Positions 24,621 to 35,666 of a stretch of 64,000 nucleotides of DNA are shown piece by piece; within the stretch, counting starts at the first letter, position 1; the number at the start of each line of letters is the position of its first letter. Position numbers and translations under genes: made by a program. The DNA is from Siphonodentalium dalli (lineage: Eukaryota > Mollusca > Scaphopoda > Gadilida > Siphonodentaliidae): NCBI GenBank assembly GCA_032622095.1, contig CP136067.1, forward strand, positions 1,612,001 to 1,676,000. Reading direction: 5' to 3'. The notes under the pieces were generated by a model. It did no database searches. It was not told the DNA's origin and saw nothing but the letters and a program-made list of their open reading frames with translations.

Positions 24621-26194
24621 AATAGACATTTAAACTTTGAAAACTGTAGGTTTCCGGATGATAACTTCAGTTTGTGTGATCATATCTGAACCAAATGTGG
24701 TTTATAAGTTTATCAGACCAAAATACAGGTCAAGTTCGAATATGGGTGTGCTCCGCGCATTTTTGCGAGAGTTATGGCCCTTTTTCGACTTAGAATCGTG
24801 TTAATTTCTGGTTTCCGCATCATAATTTTAGTTTGTGTGATCAAATCTGAATCAAATTTGGTATGATAGTTTATTATCCACCATTTCATGGGACACTGGT
24901 TGGATTGTTCTGAAATGTAGTATCGGATTTAGGGAACCTTGATATATTTTTCAGACAAGCTGATGCCCCAATGAAGCCACTTTTTCTCACATTTGCTGAA
25001 ATAGTATCCAAAACATCAACATATCAAGAGCCATTAGACTGAATTAGATAAAAATATATCACTTGAGTCTGTTTAAGCTGGAAAATACTCAAAATTTGTA
25101 TAATTTTCTACTATTATATCTGCATACTAGCCTTTTTGCTGAATCGTGAATGCCGGTTATATTGCCGTGTGAAATCCTAGTACCAGATAACATTGGGTAT
25201 GTACATGTATATAGCATACCACCTGAAAATGGCTTGAATATCGCATACCAAAGCGGGGTGGGGGTGTGTGTGACACCCTCCTTGATCATAGTCTGTATTC
25301 TACAGGGTATGTTAACTGTTTCGAGTTGGTGCAATTAATGTGATTGTTTAATCTCTACCATCTGAAATCTATTTATAGCATATTTTGCTATCTGATCAAT
25401 ATTGCTACTGAGTACTGATATAAAAAAGGATAAAGATGGTGTGTCTCTTTCCCAAATGTTCTGTTTACATGTACATTTGGGGGTTTATGAGTCAAATAAT
25501 AACAGACAACATGTCCTTCTAACACTAAGAAATAATATGTTCTTATGAACCAGGACAAAATATGACTATTTCTGGAGCATTACAGCACATTATTACAAAT
25601 CTATATTTGTAAGCAGTAAGATAATGACAGGAAACATGTCCTCAGACTAAGAAATAATTTTTTGGTGTGTATTTCACACCACAGCTCATGTGTATACTCA
25701 CATTAGTTTATGTCATTCAAAGGGAGAAACCCATTTAGAAAGTTTAAATGAGACAAAACTACCTCACTGTAGATGTAGTTGCAAGGTACAACATGTATTC
25801 TGGTAAATGACATTGGAACTAAAATAATGATTTTTGTGTCCACCGGTATGTCATGTACCGGTATACATTGCAACTACATGTACATGTAACTTGCCTAACA
25901 TACCATATACATGTATGAAGAGGGACTTTGCAAGTGTTTTTTAATCAAAATTTTAACCCAACTCTTGTTGTCAGTAAGTTTTAACCCATGCAGTTTAATG
26001 AGTTTATATATTTATATATTACATGTGTTTCTATACATGTATTTTATCTTTAGTTAGTTTGTTGTCATTGAATAAACTTGTATTGCTGCACAATCAGTTT
26101 CCTTAATGTTCTATTATACTAAAACAACTCCATTGATAACAATACCCCTGCATCCCATCAAAATCTACTTCATTGCCATCCTCATCATTTCACT
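24621..26194. other. non-coding sequence with dispersed repeat
   Basis: 24649-24890 holds two ~161-bp units of the GGTTTCC...GTTTGTGTGATCA family also seen at 240-740. The rest has no recognised gene. ACATGTA words cluster at 25880-25915. Confidence 0.5.
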
Positions 26195-26870
26195 TTGGTA
26201 TCCCCACCCAGGTGTACCTTGGTGTTATTCACCCAGGTGTTCCTTGGTGTTTCCTACCCATGTGTACCTTGGTGTTTCCCACCCAGTTGTACCTTGGTGT
26301 TTTCTTACCCAGGTGTACCTTGGTGTTTTCTTACCCAGGTGTACCTTGGTGTTTTCCTGCCCAGGTGTACCTTGGTGTTTCCTTACCTGGGTGTACCTTG
26401 GGGTTTTCTAACCCAGGTGCATCTCAATGGGAAATCCACCTGGGTAAGAACACACCAAGGTACACCGGCGTAAGAAAACACCAAGGTACACCTGGGTTGG
26501 AAACATCAAGGTACACCTGGGTGGGGAACACCCAGGTAGGAAACATCAGGGTACACCTGGGTGAATAACACCAAGGTACACCTAGGTGGGAACACCCAGG
26601 TAGGAAACACCAGGGTACACCTGGGTGAATAACACCAAGGTAACCTGGGTGGGAAACATCCGGGCAGGAAACACCAGGGTACACCTGGGTGAATAACAAC
26701 AAGGTAACCTGGGTGGGAAACACCCAGGTAGGAAACATCAGGGTAAACCTGGGTGAATAACACCATGGTACACCTGGGTGGGGAAACACTCAGGTAGGAA
26801 ACACCAGGGTACACCTGGGTGGGAAACACCCAGGTAGGGTACACCTGGTGTGGTCACCTGGGTAACTACA
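26195..26870. repeat. CCCAGGTGTACC minisatellite in head-to-head inversion
   Basis: From 26205 to about 26420 the unit ACCCAGGTGTACCTTGGTGT repeats on the plus strand about every 25-33 bases. After about 26430 the same unit continues on the other strand (AAGGTACACCTGGGT). The whole array is thus an imperfect ~650-bp inverted repeat. The 79-131-codon frames on both strands (26106-26844) are products of the repeat. Confidence 0.95.
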
Positions 26871-28031
26871 CCCAGGTTTATCAATACCAGGGTTTTTATC
26901 CAGTTTCAGGTGGGTAAATCATGGTAAAAACCCAGGTTTCGCGGGGTCTTGATGGTTGGTGGATGTCTTGGTAGATAGATTTTACCTGGGTTTCGGCCCA
27001 AAAAACCTGGGTGGATTTACCCAGGTACATTTTTATATGGGTGATGCCCAACATGGGTGCTATATTATACCAGAAGCTACCGGACTGACCATTACATATT
27101 TCATCGACCGGAGGGGGGCATGCAGCAACATGAGTCCTACCCCCTGGAGCCACGAAGCCACGAAGTCACTCCTGATTTGTAAATATTGTAGTTGACAGTC
27201 ATATCTGTCGTGCCTGTTTGCTACGAGTGATTAATCTCATATGCAGCAATTGATGCTATTCATATAATTATGAACATATTAGTACAGCTTTAAATTTGAA
27301 GGTATACAGAATGTGGTGTTCCTACATGTGTGTCTTCATTCGGGAACAGGGTTGTCTAGCTACGAGTCCACAACTACGTCACCTTTCCTCTCTTGTGTTA
27401 TATACGCACAATTTACAACTATGAAATATTTAAGTAAAACATTATGTTGTACATTCTTGCCCAGATAACCCGGCCGATACATTCAACTAAATCCCTTAGT
27501 TATTCGAAACTTTCGAGAACCAACCCCCTCCCCAATCATGGATTATAGTCCAAAATGTGATAATTCAAGCCTGTACGGGCTAAAATGGTGACAGTTAGGA
27601 ACTTGTTCATCCTTTGGCCTGAGAAACATATACATTTGTACAAATTGTACTGCTCTGTAAATTCTGGGTTAAAATGGGGGGGTGACTCTTTTTTCTTTCA
27701 ACGCTGTACCTGCATTAATTTTTTTGGCGCTGTAATGGATATATGCAAGGAAATCCCAATTGAAAGTTATCACATGAGCTCGCCCTCAAATTATCCGAGC
27801 AATCTCAACAAACTGGTATTGTCTGTCTTAATTTTCCAATGCCTTAATTTTTCAAGGCATGAGAGCACCATCGGATTGTTAAAATTTGAGCTGAGGCCAT
27901 GCATAGTCGAGAAACAAATATCCTTATCCTGAATCGATTCGGCGTTGTCCGATTAGGCTAAATCACTTAACAAGGAATTCACCATGTATGAGTTAGTTGA
28001 TTGCCATGTGTATTAATATAGCACTTCCAAA

Positions 28032-28352
28032 ATGTGGAGCCAGAGAGCCGTTCGGGTTTTGCTGGACGAGATTAAATTGGGAGTCAGTGTGTGGGGCATT
28101 AAACACTCATGTATCACAATCGTCCCAAAAGAGCTTCAAAAGTCTACACATTTATTTTTATTTTGGATGACCCTGTTTCCAATAAATGACGAGAAACAAA
28201 TCAAGTATAAAATCGACAGACTCAAATCCACTTTTCGAAATGAACTAACACTCGTGAAAAACAGCAACAGATATCAGACAGGATTTATTCATTTCGGCAC
28301 CCATGAAAAAGACATGTTTATGACTGGCCTGAAATCTCTTGATAACAGTTAG
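28032..28352 (+). pseudogene. MADF/SANT-like DNA-binding protein fragment of PIF/Harbinger copy B
   Basis: This 106-codon ATG frame reads VRVLLDEIKLGVSVWGIKHS near its start and IDRLKSTFRNELTLVKNS later. The LL-(I/V)-x-W-x-(I/V)-K-H-x block and the K-I-x-x-L-(R/K)-(S/T)-x-(F/Y)-R-x-E-L block are the two halves of the MADF (Myb/SANT-like) domain. PIF/Harbinger elements typically encode such a DNA-binding partner beside the DDE transposase. The spacer between the halves reads oddly (FLFWMTLFPIND), so frameshift damage or a missed splice is likely. It lies in copy B about 150 bases before the right terminus. Copy A keeps only the last ~100 bases of this region. The transposase itself is not seen. 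Confidence 0.6.
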
Positions 28353-28503
28353 TTTGATTTTGGCTTATAACTACTCACTGGTCTCGCCTGTTGAAATGGA
28401 ACGATCGCGGACAGGCGATTAATGCTATCAATGATTGGTGTGACCATGTAAAATACATGTATTTTACATACAGACATTACATGCATGTGTGTATCCACCC
28501 TAA

Positions 28504-30429
28504 GCTGACTGCCCCTGCCCACTTGGCTGGAATGTAATTAAATCCTACTATCCAATAATTGTATTGGTTTGGCCTATGCATAGCTGACCTGAAAGTTTCA
28601 ACCTCAACTAAGAGACTCGTGCTATTGTGGTTTGTCGTTGTAGTGTGGACTGACGGCATGCATGTGAGATAATTTGTTTTTGTTTTTATCTATTTCAACA
28701 TTTCTTGCGTATATGATTTCATGTTCAATTGTTATTTGTTGAACGATTACTAGCTTGAATTTCAATAAACCCATTTGGTCAAAAAATGGACGTGTTATAC
28801 ACGGTTTTCTTTTGGGTGGAGCGTCAAGGCTTCGAAATTTTAACTGCACTTCCTCCATTCTGCAAAACTGTCCTGCATCCCTTTTCGGGTTAGCAAACTT
28901 AGCATTCTTCAACTGGATTTCCTGTTTTTTTTTCTATTTGTTTTCTGTTTTGCCCGTCCATTGTATGTATCTTATTTGGTGCGTTTTAATTGTTATTTTA
29001 GAGTAGACGCGATTACTCTTCTTGAAGCCCATAAATAATTATCGTTCTTCACATTTTATTATTCGTAGAACTTTCTTTAATTTACCATGATTTAATTTAG
29101 AAAAATACCGGTAAATTATTTCTATAATATGACCTTGGGGTTGGTTGGTCAAACCTATCATAAATGACGATCTGTCTCATCTAAGATTTCTATGTATACG
29201 AACTTTTTTGTTTTGCTTGGCAATCAACATGTTGCAAGCAATCAACTGGTATACTTCAAGCTCTCCAATTTATGCATATATATCACCAAACTTCCGCTAT
29301 GGTGGTAATTTTTCCAAAATTATGGCACTTTGATGTAATTTTTCACTGTTGATATCGCTGACGGATAAACATGTCGAATGTTGTTCATCGACTGGAAGAT
29401 AAACACACGCTGTCATGCTAGTTTGCTATGATGTTGGTGGGTCCTGCTGATTTGCTATGATGCTGGTCGCGGACAACTGATTCTGTTAAATACAATATAT
29501 TGCTGTTTTTCTAAGTTATTTAACTGTTTTTTTGCTGATCTGATTTGAGAAGCTACTGTGTGCTTGAAACATTCAAATACGTGTATATTTTGAAATAGAG
29601 TAATAATAACCAAAAAAGAGTTATTATTTAAAGCAGATGGCTCATTCGAACTCCAAGATATTGCAATGTTGGAAGCATATGTAATATATGTTGATAAATA
29701 CACGATATATTGATATACCGGCTCCATATGCTCTGAAAAATACTTGTCAAGGTCATAGCTATGTTCAAACTGTTTCAATGTTCGCACCTAAGTGAAACAA
29801 AAGCTCGTTTCTTCTACCACTAAATAATAGACTAACAAGGAACGTTCTTTATTGTTTCGTGCCGCCCAGAACGTTCTGCGTTCGATCACTTGAATTAGTC
29901 TTTCTGCGGCTTAACAGGCAGCATGATACTTTTAGGGTATTTGTCTACCTATGTTGATATCTGAACCGGACCACGATGTAATAAAAACGATTTATATGTT
30001 TTTCACATTTTACAAGCACAATGGCTTTTCTCCATTCGTTCATAATAGCCACATGTCGTGAAAATTACAACTAAGAAAAAATAGCGGTACATTTTCAAAA
30101 CCGTTCTCTCTAGGCGAAGGTGGATTACGGTGGATTAGTCATGCGTGCTTACACAACGATAAGTTTAATCAGCGGAGGCGTTGATTATAAAGGGCTTTAA
30201 TTTGATCGTTCTACTGGTAGATTATTGAAGGGAACTGGACAGAATTGTGGACTGAATGATAACATTAAGTGTTGGATTTTTATAACATTTGTGTTATAAT
30301 GTACTGTCCCGTCCTGGAAATATTAATAGAAGGGAATTATCTTTGGCTTTGATGTTCGTTTTCTTTTGCGTTGTCCTGATTTGTTCGCTGCACGTACAGC
30401 TGCAAGCACCACCCTCTGGCCGTCCGTTG
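28504..30429. other. non-coding sequence
   Basis: No supported exon. A half copy of the 22505-22626 repeat lies at 29420-29470. The frames at 28622-28912 and 29455-29787 (minus) show no family motif or convincing splice context. Confidence 0.4.
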
Positions 30430-30832
30430 TTCTCACAGTAGTAAAACGAACGCTCTTTATTTATACCATATCAGTAATAGACAAACACGGAACGCTCTTT
30501 TCAAAAGCAAATATTATTATGTGTAAAATTTTCTCACATTATTGAAACAAACGATTTTTATTTATACCATATCAGGAATAGACTAATACGGAACGCTCTT
30601 TTCAAAAGCAAATATTATTATGTGTCAAATTTTCTCACACTATTGAAACAAACGATTTTTATTTATACCATATCAGGAATAGACTAATACGGAACGCTCT
30701 TTTCAAAAGCAAATATTATTATGTGTAAAATGTTCTCACATTATTGAAACAAACGCTCTTTATTTATACCATATCATAAATAGACTAACACGGAACGCTC
30801 TTTTCAAAAGCAAATATTATTCTCACAGTAGG
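30430..30832. repeat. 101-bp tandem repeat, about four copies
   Basis: Units start at 30451, 30552, 30653 and 30754 with CG(C/A)T(C/T)TTTATTTATACC. Each contains GGAACGCTCTTTTCAAAAGC and AAATATTATTATGTG. The outer borders share TCTCACAGTAG (30431 and 30823). Confidence 0.95.
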
Positions 30833-33175
30833 ATGCTAATTACTAACATATTTAATAATTTTAACACGTCATAGACACCGTTGCTGTCGAACGAACACAA
30901 TTTACAGTGAAACATGTTGAATGATTCGTCATGGGAACACATTGATAACGCGTCGAATACCACACACACCACAAGGGTAACGAGGATTAGTAATCACAAA
31001 GATAATTATTCTAATAATATAAACAGTAACGAATACATGATATATACATATATATATTCAAAACTATATAAATCATATTGATTAAAGTACATTAAATAGT
31101 GAGTAGAATAAAAGAAATAGCAACTTTGAGTAACTTTTATTTTATAGTTAAAACTCTACAAATACCCAACTTGAATAATTATGAAAGGATTAAAAATTTC
31201 CAAAAAAATTCTAATCAACTGCCACTAATTCACCCTCAATAGAGCAACTTGCTTCATTGCTAGGGGATTTGCTGAATTTCGAGGGACTTGTTGCAATTGT
31301 GTAAACCCGTCAAAACAGCATCACACTACCAACATCATAGTAATTCACCAGAACCCACCAGCATAAAAGCAGGCCCACGTAACTAGCATTGTGTATTCCT
31401 CTTTCCTATGTGGTCATTATTTTGCCGATCATTATTTAGATAATGCACAGTGAGCTAATAATGACTCGCAAAATAATTACCACCTCGGCGAGCTGACACC
31501 TCGTCGTCTTCTGTGGAAGACAACACTAAGTAGACGCGCACGTGGGTTTTAAGTCATGTTAACTCACAACACGGGGAACGGTTTTGATATGATGCAAAAC
31601 AAATTATTAAATAGCTCAACATATACTAAATTATAATATTAGTTTTATCCGATACCATCAGAGGTACATGGACATTTAATGCAGTATGTTATAAGTTATA
31701 TCCGATAACATCGGAGGTATATATAAACATTTAGTATATGGATGTCGATGTTCAACCCCGAGGCAGACGTTGTCGGAATAACAATTTCGCCCACAGCAAT
31801 TACAATACTACTGTACGGCATCAATTTAATATTATCGAATCAATTCACACCAACAATAATATTTCTGTAGCCGACCTACAGATCCGGCGTCAGGTGAAGT
31901 CAAGTGCAATCCATATACCTCCAATGGTTCGTGTACCCATACATCCCGATAATTCGCATGTTCTCTTAAAATTCGTTGACGATGGTCAAGGGGCATGCCC
32001 AATTGATCGCCGCATTGTAGCAATCAGATTAATATGATCGCACGTGACACGTAGTGGAGCAACCACACAAATACATCAAACTGTCACAACAATTTCAATC
32101 TGTACGCGTAGTTTCCAACTGTTGCTGTGTCACGGCATGGGATTTCAAACTGTTGAATATTTTCACCAAAGTTGGAGGGGCGGATTCCGCGGAACACTAC
32201 AATACAACCACCCTGTCACCACATCTCTCGTTAAAGCAACTCATACACCTCCATGCCAAACTAAACCTAGCAATTTCCCACGTTTATCTATGACAAATAT
32301 AAATGATTACATGAGCGCATTATCCCAAAATATCACTGGGCAAATCTTTCGCACGAACAGTTTAATGGGCTCTTGTCAATAGAAAACATCCCTCGTTTGA
32401 ATCCAGTCTGTATTTTGTCTAGAAAATGGTCTTTAAGACGTCTCTTATTGCACTTTAGTGTATACATTGTGCAAGGCAGCTGAAGTAGCTCATGCAGGTC
32501 AAAAATTCAAACTGATAGTCAAACGGACATTTGAAAACATGATGAAGAATACAATTTTATATATACACACTAGGTCAAAAGAAGAACAAACAAAAAAGGA
32601 ACAATGAAAATCAAACAAACAAGCAACACGTTTGTAGGGAGGGATCCCATAAAGCGTGTATGGCTGTTTCGGCCGGGCTTGTTCGGCCCCATGGTTTGGG
32701 CCGAACAGTCTCACCTAAAAATGTTTTTATCAGTATCAGGATATTTGGATGTTTATATATATTTTTCTTTTGTATGTTATTTTATTATTATAATAAAGCG
32801 TTTAATATTTTGATTAAAGTGCATAAAAGGGTAGCATTGCTCTAGTTTATATTATATATATTGATCTTATGATTTGATTTAATATTCTTACCTGTGATTT
32901 GTCTGTGAGAAAGATGATAATAAAGTTGTAGATATATGTTACTATATAGATTGGTACATGTATCTACCTTTTTACACTCAGAACGGCTTCTGGCATGTTT
33001 GTTTGGACAAGATAAAACGGTGATTGATCTGAGTTGAGAATCACTCAGTTGGTGAGTTGAGACTTGTTCATGCAATCACAACATGTTTGTTTAAGTGAGG
33101 CTTGTGCATGCCTATCACAACATTGTTCCATCTATTTAAGGGTAGTGTGTATGCCCCAACACCATATCCCATTAG
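30833..33175. other. sequence without a supported gene
   Basis: A 99-codon frame at 31738-32037 and one at 32044-32382 lie in the same reading frame, separated by one stop. They show a scattered protein-like composition but no recognised family; a decayed mobile element is possible. The rest is AT-rich. Confidence 0.35.
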
Positions 33176-33272
33176 TTGTTCAATTTGACGCCATGAAGGG
33201 GCTGTCTTCAATCAACTTTGTGTGCAGCAGATGCCCCGACACAATTGCTTCAGCATTTCTGCGAGAAGAGAG
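33176..33272 (+). CDS. candidate internal exon, unidentified
   Basis: The segment follows a pyrimidine-containing CATATCCCATTAG acceptor and ends at GAG/GTATAT. The open frame contains QFDAMKGLSSINFVCSRCPD and AFLREE. It starts with two bases and ends with two bases of split codons. It does not join in phase directly to the terminal exon at 34972, so an exon between them would be needed. Support is limited to splice-like borders and protein-like composition. Confidence 0.3.
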
Positions 33273-34971
33273 GTATATATAGGCAATTTATATTATCATC
33301 CGTACTGCTCGATCTTCAGTGTCCGACTATAAAGAGCCGTATACCGCCCCTTAGCCCTCATCGCTAAAGAGCGGCATACCATTATTGAGCCCTAAGTGCT
33401 AAAGCCACTTCGAAAATATAATTGCGTCTATAGTCTAGTGATGTGAAATCGGTGTTTCCGGTAGAGACCAAATGTGTCTGGATTCTGGCCCACAAAGCCA
33501 AATGACGTAAATGACGTCATGGACCATGTCATGACGTCTTCGCTGGTTTTCGTTCAGCTAACCAACGAAATTGGTCAAAATGAAACTAATCTATAGGCCT
33601 AAATCACATAGGAATTGTTCAGAAAAACGGAAGTTGGTAATTTCATAACCATCCCGTTGGTCCACTTCCGATTCTGTGATTTCACCATTTCTTTTGGGAT
33701 ATTATTGTTCCCAGGATGCTATGCGAAAGCGGAGCGGAAGTCACGTGATTTGTAACCCATTTGTGTGCGCCGTTTTTCATCGCGTCGAAATTCTGTTTCA
33801 TGGTATTGTAAAAATTAATGACGTCATTCACGCCCAAACTTGAAAAGCAACAACGCGCCTGTGCGCGTTGTGGTTGCTAATAGTTATAGCCCAGTCAATA
33901 CACAAACAAATCGTGACTGGCCGGATTAAAGCATGACATTTGGTACATATGATCTTTGAACAAACGATAATCTTTTTGGTGGGGTGGTACCCGGACTAAC
34001 AGATACTGGTGATGAATACATTTTGTTTCCATGGCAACGGCATCTGGAAAATGGGAGGAAACGAGAAATACCTCTTTCTGTGAAACTAATTGGTACTATG
34101 TTTGATATTAGTATCTAAATTGAGAACACAAGTGATTGGCCACTTCATAATATAAATTGTGAGAGACATATGTGTCAAAGTCATCCACTAAGGTCAAGGT
34201 CATTTAATAATATGTTCATTTACAACAACTAATTCTACACTCACCTGCCCCTAAATGCATTTATTTCGCAAATAACCCCAAACCATGTAATTTATGTAGA
34301 ATCGGTGGTTTCTTGCCTCCGATTTCTTGCATGTAGATGTATTTCGTTTTCCAGTTTGAACTATTTGAATTGTCATATTCAGGCCAGATTATGACACTTT
34401 TATCTAAGCTGCCCATCTTTGCTATGGCAATAGCCTGTCATTTGTAATACAAAAAATGGGTTTCGTAAAATGTTTTGTGAATTTTCAGCAACACATGTTT
34501 TCTTAAAGCCCATATACTGGAGACATTGGAAACCAACAAGCTTCTTATCACTCATTTTCCTAAAATTGGTGTTACCCTAGCAACAGTGTGTGATTTCTGA
34601 GAATACTGTAAAATTATCATATATTAAGTATATTGGTGATATGACTGGATTTATTGGTGGATATAGTTATATAATAATATTTATATAAATCTATTCTCCA
34701 TAACGGACCGCCAGTACTCATTTCAAGGGTCAAGGTCATTGTGAAAGGTCAAGTTCATTATACAAAAATGTTGTCTTTATCACTTTAGGTCATATTTTTT
34801 GTCTTTATGATTAAACTACCTCAATGTGTTGCATTAGTCCATGAGCTGGTAGGACCCCTGGTGCACTCATTTCGGCTTTGGTACTTATGTACCCTAAAGT
34901 GTTACCGCTATGATGTGGTGGGGAAATGGTATCCCATATATGGGGGATGTCGTTGTGATTTAATTTAACAG
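33273..34971. other. probable intronic sequence
   Basis: No exon recognised between the candidate at 33176 and the terminal exon at 34972. An open GTATAT/TTTAACAG span would be 1.7 kb, but the phases do not match directly. Confidence 0.35.
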
Positions 34972-35195
34972 GCTATGTGTCATTGTGTGGGTATTGGAAT
35001 ACTCTATCCACCGACAGCAAAACAATATATGACGTTGTCATTGACGACGTCACCAGATGTCAAAAGGTCACGCGATGGCAACGAAAACGCAAATATAATA
35101 GTCAGGAAGCTGATACTTCTACTAGTACATCGCACACCACATGTCTTAACTTCACCTCACTCATTTTATTCCTTATTATGTACCTCAAATTTTAA
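34972..35195 (+). CDS. terminal exon of a plus-strand gene, probable membrane-anchored or secreted protein
   Basis: The exon opens after a good acceptor (TTTAATTTAACAG) and reads GC TAT GTG... for 74 codons to TAA at 35193-35195. It encodes LCGYWNTLSTDSKTIYDVV, then DDVTRCQKV, a basic stretch RWQRKRKYN, a Ser/Thr-rich linker (TSTSTSHTT) and a hydrophobic C-terminus (SLILFLIMYL) after an N-glycosylation motif NFT. A basic cleavage-like site, an S/T linker and a hydrophobic tail suggest an extracellular protein anchored by a membrane segment or GPI signal. The family is not recognised. Fourteen bases after the stop codon stands the LTR element, so the 3' untranslated region is interrupted by it. 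Confidence 0.55.
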
Positions 35196-35209
35196 ACAAT
35201 GTTAACATG

Positions 35210-35666
35210 TGTTATAGGTGCCGTTTTTATCTGTTTTAGTACACTGCGCGGTTGTATATAATCTTCTATATATCATGATACTTGCGCGCATCCTGCTTTG
35301 TTATTTCAGCCTTTTGTGGGTTAACTGAAATGTGTGTCATTGTGTGTGCGCGTGAGAGCGAGCATGAATGATTGTGTCACCTGCACACTGATTAGCACTC
35401 ACCTGGGACTGGCGGGAAAATTAGCGTGGTCTGGGGGGGGGCACTCAGTAATTAATATTTGAAATGGTCGGACGTACTATTTTGGATCACCAATTCTAGA
35501 TATATATAATGAAATGCAGATTTCATTTTATGGAGTATCTTTAATGGTTTTTAATACTGACTGCTGTGATATGATTATGTTGATGCCTTTATTTTAAATA
35601 CACTTTATTAACCCTTTAATTTGTTGATGGAGTTACTATATCTACGTTAAATCCAGCCGTACAACA
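35210..35666 (+). repeat. 5' LTR (LTR1), 457 bp
   Basis: It runs from TGTTATAGG to GTACAACA with TGTT/AACA inverted termini. A TATA-like word (TTGTATATAATC) occurs about 40 bases in. It carries a run of nine Gs (about 35432-35440), the variant TGTCATTGTG near 35339 and TTGTTGATGG near 35622. Confidence 0.95.

Larger units (their letters stand above)
12320..27043. mobile_element. 14.7-kb insertion with inverted CCTGGGT-rich ends
   Basis: The ends share a 28-bp inverted repeat starting CCCATATAAAAATGTACCTG. The left arm (to about 12650) and right arm (from about 26200) are both packed with CCTGGGT/ACCCAGG words that face each other. ATG stands next to both ends (12317-12319 and 27044-27046), a possible 3-bp target duplication; the exact ends are ambiguous by two bases. 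No transposase is visible inside. Later insertions fill the interior: minisatellite, non-LTR fragment, MITEs and a foldback. I cannot assign a superfamily. Either this was a large non-autonomous DNA transposon, or a small one that expanded internally. Confidence 0.65.
12022..28500. mobile_element. PIF/Harbinger-type element, copy B, split by a 14.7-kb insertion
   Basis: The left end at 12022 and the right end at 28500 carry the same GGGTGGATACACACATGCAT inverted repeats as copy A, with TTA on the left (12019-12021) and TAA on the right (28501-28503). The left 298 bases match copy A up to GGGGCTATG. Homology resumes at the adjoining position of copy A (the CCCAACATG word) after 27043. Hence 12320-27043 inserted as one unit, or grew from one insertion. 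The right part also keeps about 770 bases (27483-28250) that copy A lacks, including most of a MADF/SANT-like reading frame. Confidence 0.8.

Noticed and set aside
26106-26844. Overlapping 79-131-codon frames on both strands with periodic PGVPWCF/VYLGV peptides
   Set aside because: They are translations of the CCCAGGTGTACCTTGGTGT minisatellite in all frames; no start context, splice sites or family match.
12320-27043. Polinton/Maverick-type giant transposon
   Set aside because: The size fits, but no polymerase B, integrase, ATPase or capsid frame is present, and the flanks show no 6-bp duplication.
27585-27932. 115-codon frame inside Harbinger copy B
   Set aside because: No transposase or MADF motif; it includes a G-run-derived stretch and is best left as decayed element sequence.
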